Positions 42,975-47,640 of a stretch of DNA of 47,640 bases are shown here, piece by piece; position 1 is the stretch's first letter, and each line of letters starts with the position of its first letter. Origin of the DNA: Tritrichomonas musculus. Taxonomy: Eukaryota; Parabasalia; Tritrichomonadida; Tritrichomonadidae. The notes below the pieces were generated by a model, which saw nothing but the letters and a program-made list of their open reading frames with translations, did not search any database and was not told the DNA's origin. The stretch lies in contig JAPFFF010000117.1 in the NCBI GenBank assembly GCA_039105265.1, positions 1 to 47,640 of the forward strand. The letters are read 5' to 3'. The position numbers and the translations under genes are program-made.

Positions 42975-44450
42975 ATTCAGCTACAACTGCAATTTGAACC
43001 ATCAGATTAAACTACAACTGCAATTGAACCATCAGATTAAACTACAACTGCAATTGAACCATCAGATTCAGCTGCAACTGCAATTGAACCATTAGATTAA
43101 ACTACAACTGCAGTTGAACCATCAGATTCAGCTACAACTGCAATTTGAACCATCAGATTAAACTACAACTGCAATTTGAACCATCAGATTAAACTACAAC
43201 TGCAATTGAACCATCAGATTCAGCTACAACTGCAATTTGAACCATCAGATTCAGCTACAACTGCAATTTGAACCATCAGATTAAACTACAACTGCAATTT
43301 GAACCATCAGATTAAACTACAACTGCAATTGAACCATTAGATTCAGCTGCAACTTCAATTGAACCATCAGATTAAACTACAACTGCAATTGAACCATCAG
43401 ATTCAGCTACAACTGCAATTGAACCATCAGATTAAACTACAACTGCAATTGAACCATCAGATTAAACTACAACTGCAATTGAATTATCAGATTAAACTAC
43501 AACTGCAATTTGAACCATCAGATTCAGCTACAACTGCAATTTGAACCATCAGATTAAACTACAACTGCAATTGAACCATTAGATTCAGCTGCAACTTCAA
43601 TTGAACCATCAGATTCAGCTACAACTGCAATTGAACCATCAGATTAAACTACAACTGCAATTGAACCATCAGATTCAGCTGCAACTGCAATTGAACCATC
43701 AGATTAAACTACAACTGCAATTGAACCATTAGATTCAGCTGCAACTGCAATTTGAACCATCAGATTAAACTACAACTGGAATTGAACCATTAGATTCAGC
43801 TGCAACTGCAATTTGAACCATTAGATTAAACTACAACTGCAATTGAACCATCAGATTAAACTACAACTGCAATTTGAACCATCAGATTCAGCTACAACTG
43901 CAATTTGAACCATTAGATTAAACTACAACTGCAATTTGAACCATCAGATTCAGCTACAACTGCAATTTGAACCATTAGATTAAACTACAACTGCAATTTG
44001 AACCATCAGATTAAACTACAACTGCAGTTGAATCATCAGATTAAACTACAACTGCAGTTGAACCATTAGATTCAGCTAAAACTGCAATTTGAACCATCAG
44101 ATTCAGCTGCAACTGCAATTGAACCATCAGATTAAACTACAACTTCAATTGAACCATTAGATTCAGCTGCAACTGCAATTTGAACCATTAGATTAAGCTA
44201 CAACTGAAATTGAACCATTAGATTAAACTACAACTGCAATTGAACCATCAGATTAAACTACAACTGCAATTGAACTATCAGATTAAACTACAACTGCAAT
44301 TGAACCATCAGATTCAGCTGCAACTGCAATTTGAACCATCAGATTAAACTACAACTGCAATTTGAATCATCAGATTAAACTACAACTGCAATTTGAACCA
44401 TCAGATTAAACTACAACTGCAGTTGAATCATCAGATTAAACTACAACTGC
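42975..44450 (+). repeat. 1.47-kb block, copy 2 of the 3,195-bp offset pair
   Basis: This is the partner of 39780-41254. Noted differences are K in place of S near 43276 and one extra T near 44000 that lengthens the offset by one. It ends near 44450, where this copy continues with CAGTT and GCTAAAACTG while the other continues with GAATTAT. Confidence 0.82.
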
Positions 44451-47400
44451 AGTTGAACCATTAGATTCAGCTAAAACTGCAATTTGAACCATCAGATTCA
44501 GCTGCAACTGCAATTGAACCATCAGATTAAACTACAACTGCAATTTGAACCATCAGATTAAACTACAACTGCAAATTGAACCATCAGATTAAACTACAAC
44601 TGCAATTTGAATCATCAGATTAAACTACAACTGCAATTTGAATCATCAGATTAAACTACAACTGCAGTTGAATCATCAGATTAAACTACAACTGCAGTTG
44701 AACCATTAGATTCAGCTACAACTGCAATTTGAACCATCAGATTCAGCTGCAACTGCAATTGAACCATCAGATTAAACTACAACTTCAATTGAACCATTAG
44801 ATTCAGCTGCAACTGCAATTTGAACCATTAGATTAAGCTACAACTGAAATTGAACCATTAGATTAAACTACAACTGCAATTGAACCATCAGATTAAACTA
44901 CAACTGCAATTGAACTATCAGATTAAACTACAACTGCAATTGAACCATCAGATTAAACTACAACTGCAGTTGAATCATCAGATTAAACTACAACTGCAGT
45001 TGAATCATCAGATTAAACTACAACTGCAATTGAACCATCAGATTAAACTACAACTGCAATTTGAATCATCAGATTAAACTACAACTGCAATTTGAACCAT
45101 CAGATTAAACTACAACTGCAATTGAACCATCAGATTAAACTACAACTGCAATTGAACCATCAGATTAAACTACAACTGCAATTGAACTATCAGATTAAAC
45201 TACAACTGCAATTGAACCATCAGATTAAACTACAACTGCAATTGAACTATCAGATTAAACTACAACTGCAATTGAACCATCAGATTCAGCTGCAACTGCA
45301 ATTTGAACCATCAGATTAAACTACAACTGCAATTTGAATCATCAGATTAAACTACAACTGCAATTTGAACCATCAGATTAAACTACAACTGCAGTTGAAC
45401 CATCAGATTAAACTACAACTGCAATTGAACCATCAGATTAAACTACAACTGCAATTTGAACCATCAGATTCAGCTACAACTGCAATTTGAACCATTAGAT
45501 TAAACTACAATTGCAATTGAACCATCAGATTAAACTACAACTGCAGTTGAATCATCAGATTAAACTACAACTGCAGTTGAACCATTAGATTCAGCTACAA
45601 CTGCAATTTGAACCATCAGATTCAGCTGCAACTGCAATTGAACCATCAGATTAAACTACAACTTCAATTGAACCATTAGATTCAGCTGCAACTGCAATTT
45701 GAACCATTAGATTAAGCTACAACTGAAATTGAACCATTAGATTAAACTACAACTGCAATTGAACCATCAGATTAAACTACAACTGCAGTTGAATCATCAG
45801 ATTAAACTACAACTGCAGTTGAACCATTAGATTCAGCTACAACTGCAATTTGAACCATCAGATTCAGCTGCAACTGCAATTGAACCATCAGATTAAACTA
45901 CAACTTCAATTGAACCATTAGATTCAGCTGCAACTGCAATTTGAACCATTAGATTAAGCTACAACTGAAATTGAACCATTAGATTAAACTACAACTGCAA
46001 TTGAACCATCAGATTAAACTACAACTGCAATTGAACTATCAGATTAAACTACAACTGCAATTGAACCATCAGATTCAGCTACAACTGCAATTTGAACCAT
46101 CAGATTAAACTACAACTGCAATTGAACCATCAGATTCAGCTACAACTGCAATTGAACCATCAGATTAAACTACAACTGCAATTGAATTATCAGATTCAGC
46201 TACAACTGCAATTTGAACCATCAGATTAAACTACAACTGCAATTGAACCATCAGATTAAACTACAACTGCAGTTGAACCATCAGATTCAGCTACAACTGC
46301 AATTTGAACCATCAGATTCAGCTACAACTGCAATTTGAACCATCAGATTCAGCTACAACTGCAATTTGAACCATCAGATTAAACTACAACTGCAATTGAA
46401 CCATTAGATTCAGCTGCAACTTCAATTGAACCATCAGATTAAACTACAACTGCAATTGAACCATCAGATTCAGCTACAACTGCAATTGAACCATCAGATT
46501 AAACTACAACTGCAGTTGAACCATCAGATTAAACTACAACTGCAATTGAACCATCAGATTAAACTACAACTGCAATTTGAACCATCAGATTCAGCTACAA
46601 CTGCAATTTGAACCATTAGATTAAACTACAATTGCAATTGAACCATCAGATTAAACTACAACTGCAGTTGAATCATCAGATTAAACTACAACTGCAGTTG
46701 AACCATTAGATTCAGCTACAACTGCAATTTGAACCATCAGATTAAACTACAACTGCAATTGAACCATCAGATTAAACTACAACTGCAATTGAACCATCAG
46801 ATTCAGCTGCAACTGCAATTGAACCATCAGATTAAACTACAACTGCAATTGAACCATTAGATTCAGCTGCAACTGCAATTTGAACCATTAGATTAAACTA
46901 CAACTGCAATTTGAATCATCAGATTAAACTACAACTGCAGTTGAATCATCAGATTAAACTACAACTGCAATTGAACTATCAGATTAAACTACAACTGCAA
47001 TTGAACCATCAGATTCAGCTGCAACTGCAATTTGAACCATCAGATTAAACTACAACTGCAATTTGAATCATCAGATTAAACTACAACTGCAATTTGAACC
47101 ATCAGATTAAACTACAACTGCAGTTGAATCATCAGATTAAACTACAACTGCAGTTGAATCATCAGATTAAACTACAACTGCAATTGAACCATCAGATTAA
47201 ACTACAACTGCAATTTGAATCATCAGATTAAACTACAACTGCAATTTGAACCATCAGATTAAACTACAACTGCAATTGAACCATCAGATTAAACTACAAC
47301 TGCAATTGAACCATCAGATTAAACTACAACTGCAATTGAACTATCAGATTAAACTACAACTGCAATTGAACCATCAGATTAAACTACAACTGCAATTGAA

Positions 47401-47640
47401 CTATCAGATTAAACTACAACTGCAATTGAACCATCAGATTCAGCTGCAACTGCAGTTGAACCATCAGATTAAACTACAACTGCAATTTGAACCATCAGAT
47501 TAAACTACAACTGCAGTTGAATCATCAGATTAAACTACAACTGCAGTTGAATCATCAGATTAAACTACAACTGCAATTGAACCATCAGATTAAACTACAA
47601 CTGCAATTTGAATCATCAGATTAAACTACAACTGCAATTT
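44451..47640 (+). repeat. Right-edge mosaic block
   Basis: The order here recombines pieces seen elsewhere: a marker cassette from 44470 lacking its third marker, K-runs at 45092 and 47246, CTACAATTGC at 45505 and 46625, R monomers near 44830, 45712 and 45953, and an S-rich stretch (about 46080-46600) like 15640-16070. The array runs off the end of the window within a monomer. No gene or foreign element is seen. Confidence 0.78.

Larger units (their letters stand above)
1..47640 (+). repeat. Satellite array of 30/31-bp monomers filling the whole window
   Basis: Every line of the window is the same short unit repeated head to tail in one orientation. The unit begins GAACCATCAG, has a centre ATTAAACTA or ATTCAGCT(A/G), and ends CAACTGCAATT, with an optional extra T giving 31 bp. 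Variation is restricted to positions 4, 5, 8, 14, 16, 19, 20, 25, 26 and 28 and to length. The array starts and ends inside a monomer, so it extends past both edges. No unique sequence, gene, RNA gene or transposon interrupts it, and no monomer is inverted. Such arrays are typical of eukaryotic heterochromatin; the exact chromosomal site and species cannot be read from it. I do not recognise the monomer as a named satellite family. Confidence 0.98.

Noticed and set aside
85-47503. About 25 open frames of 61-85 codons repeating LNHQIKLQLQ, for example at 85-270, 4100-4327 and 47246-47503
   Set aside because: They start at TTG inside a monomer, recur identically wherever the same monomer order recurs, and end where a 31-mer shifts the frame or CATTAG supplies a stop. 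There is no ATG, promoter or terminator around them. They reflect a 30-bp unit being divisible by three.
1-47640. CRISPR array, because of the regular ~30-bp repeats
   Set aside because: Repeats abut directly with no unique spacers, and the same variants recur throughout.
1-47640. Telomeric repeat
   Set aside because: The unit is 30-31 bp, has only about three G on the + strand and no G-run on either strand, unlike known short telomere units.
1-47640. CENP-B box within the monomer
   Set aside because: The box core requires CG, and no CG is present.
1-47640. Transposon, LTR element or retrotransposon remnant within the array
   Set aside because: No stretch departs from the monomer pattern; there are no terminal repeats, coding remnants or target-site duplications.
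1-47640. tRNA, rRNA, riboswitch or promoter elements
   Set aside because: No unique sequence exists to hold them; AT-rich hexamers that resemble promoter boxes recur in every monomer.

Overview
This 47,640-base window is one uninterrupted satellite (minisatellite-type) DNA array. From the first base to the last it is made of direct, head-to-tail copies of a 30- or 31-bp monomer, roughly 1,560-1,570 copies (window length divided by a mean spacing of about 30.4 bp). I see no unique sequence, gene, RNA gene, transposon or change of orientation. Both window edges cut through the array, so it continues beyond them. Tandem DNA of this size points to a eukaryotic heterochromatic locus (centromeric, pericentromeric, subtelomeric or a sex/B chromosome block). 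Nothing in the sequence names the species.

Each monomer begins GAACCATCAG and ends CAACTGCAATT. Variation falls at a small set of positions (counted from the G of GAACC). Positions 14 and 16 define three classes: K (ATTAAACT), S (ATTCAGCT) and the rarer R (ATTAAGCT, about 52 copies, ending CTGAAATT). S divides into S-a (GCTA) and S-g (GCTG). Further variants are GAATC, GAACT and GAATT at positions 4-5, CATTAG for CATCAG at position 8, CTTC or CTGG around 25-26, CAGTT for CAATT at 28, and an optional extra T that makes the 31-mer. The + strand is A- and C-rich (K consensus about 33% GC), and I found no CG dinucleotide.

Above the monomer the array is a mosaic of larger duplicated blocks, recognisable by rare marker variants. 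Main blocks: a 3.74-kb near-tandem duplication (1245-4986 / 4987-8476); a 2.6-kb duplication at offset 3,234 in an R-rich domain (9450-12040 / 12684-15256); a 2.25-kb block copied from about 6.8-9.05 kb to 18.44-20.69 kb; a 6.23-kb tandem duplication (25341-31567 / 31568-37826), the largest unit; and shorter tandem units of about 1,275, 1,279, 942, 819, 789 and 577 bp. R-rich domains alternate with R-free domains that hold most CTGG-type monomers. Copies differ mainly by gain or loss of whole monomers plus a few base changes, as expected of unequal exchange or replication slippage. Two odd monomers record such events: an 18-bp partial unit at 10513-10530 and a K/S-g hybrid at 42690-42719.

The 61-85 codon open frames that can be drawn through the array begin at TTG rather than ATG. 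They are consequences of 30 being a multiple of three and end wherever a 31-mer, a CATTAG or a class change intervenes. I do not regard them as genes. Block boundaries were aligned by eye and are good to about one monomer.
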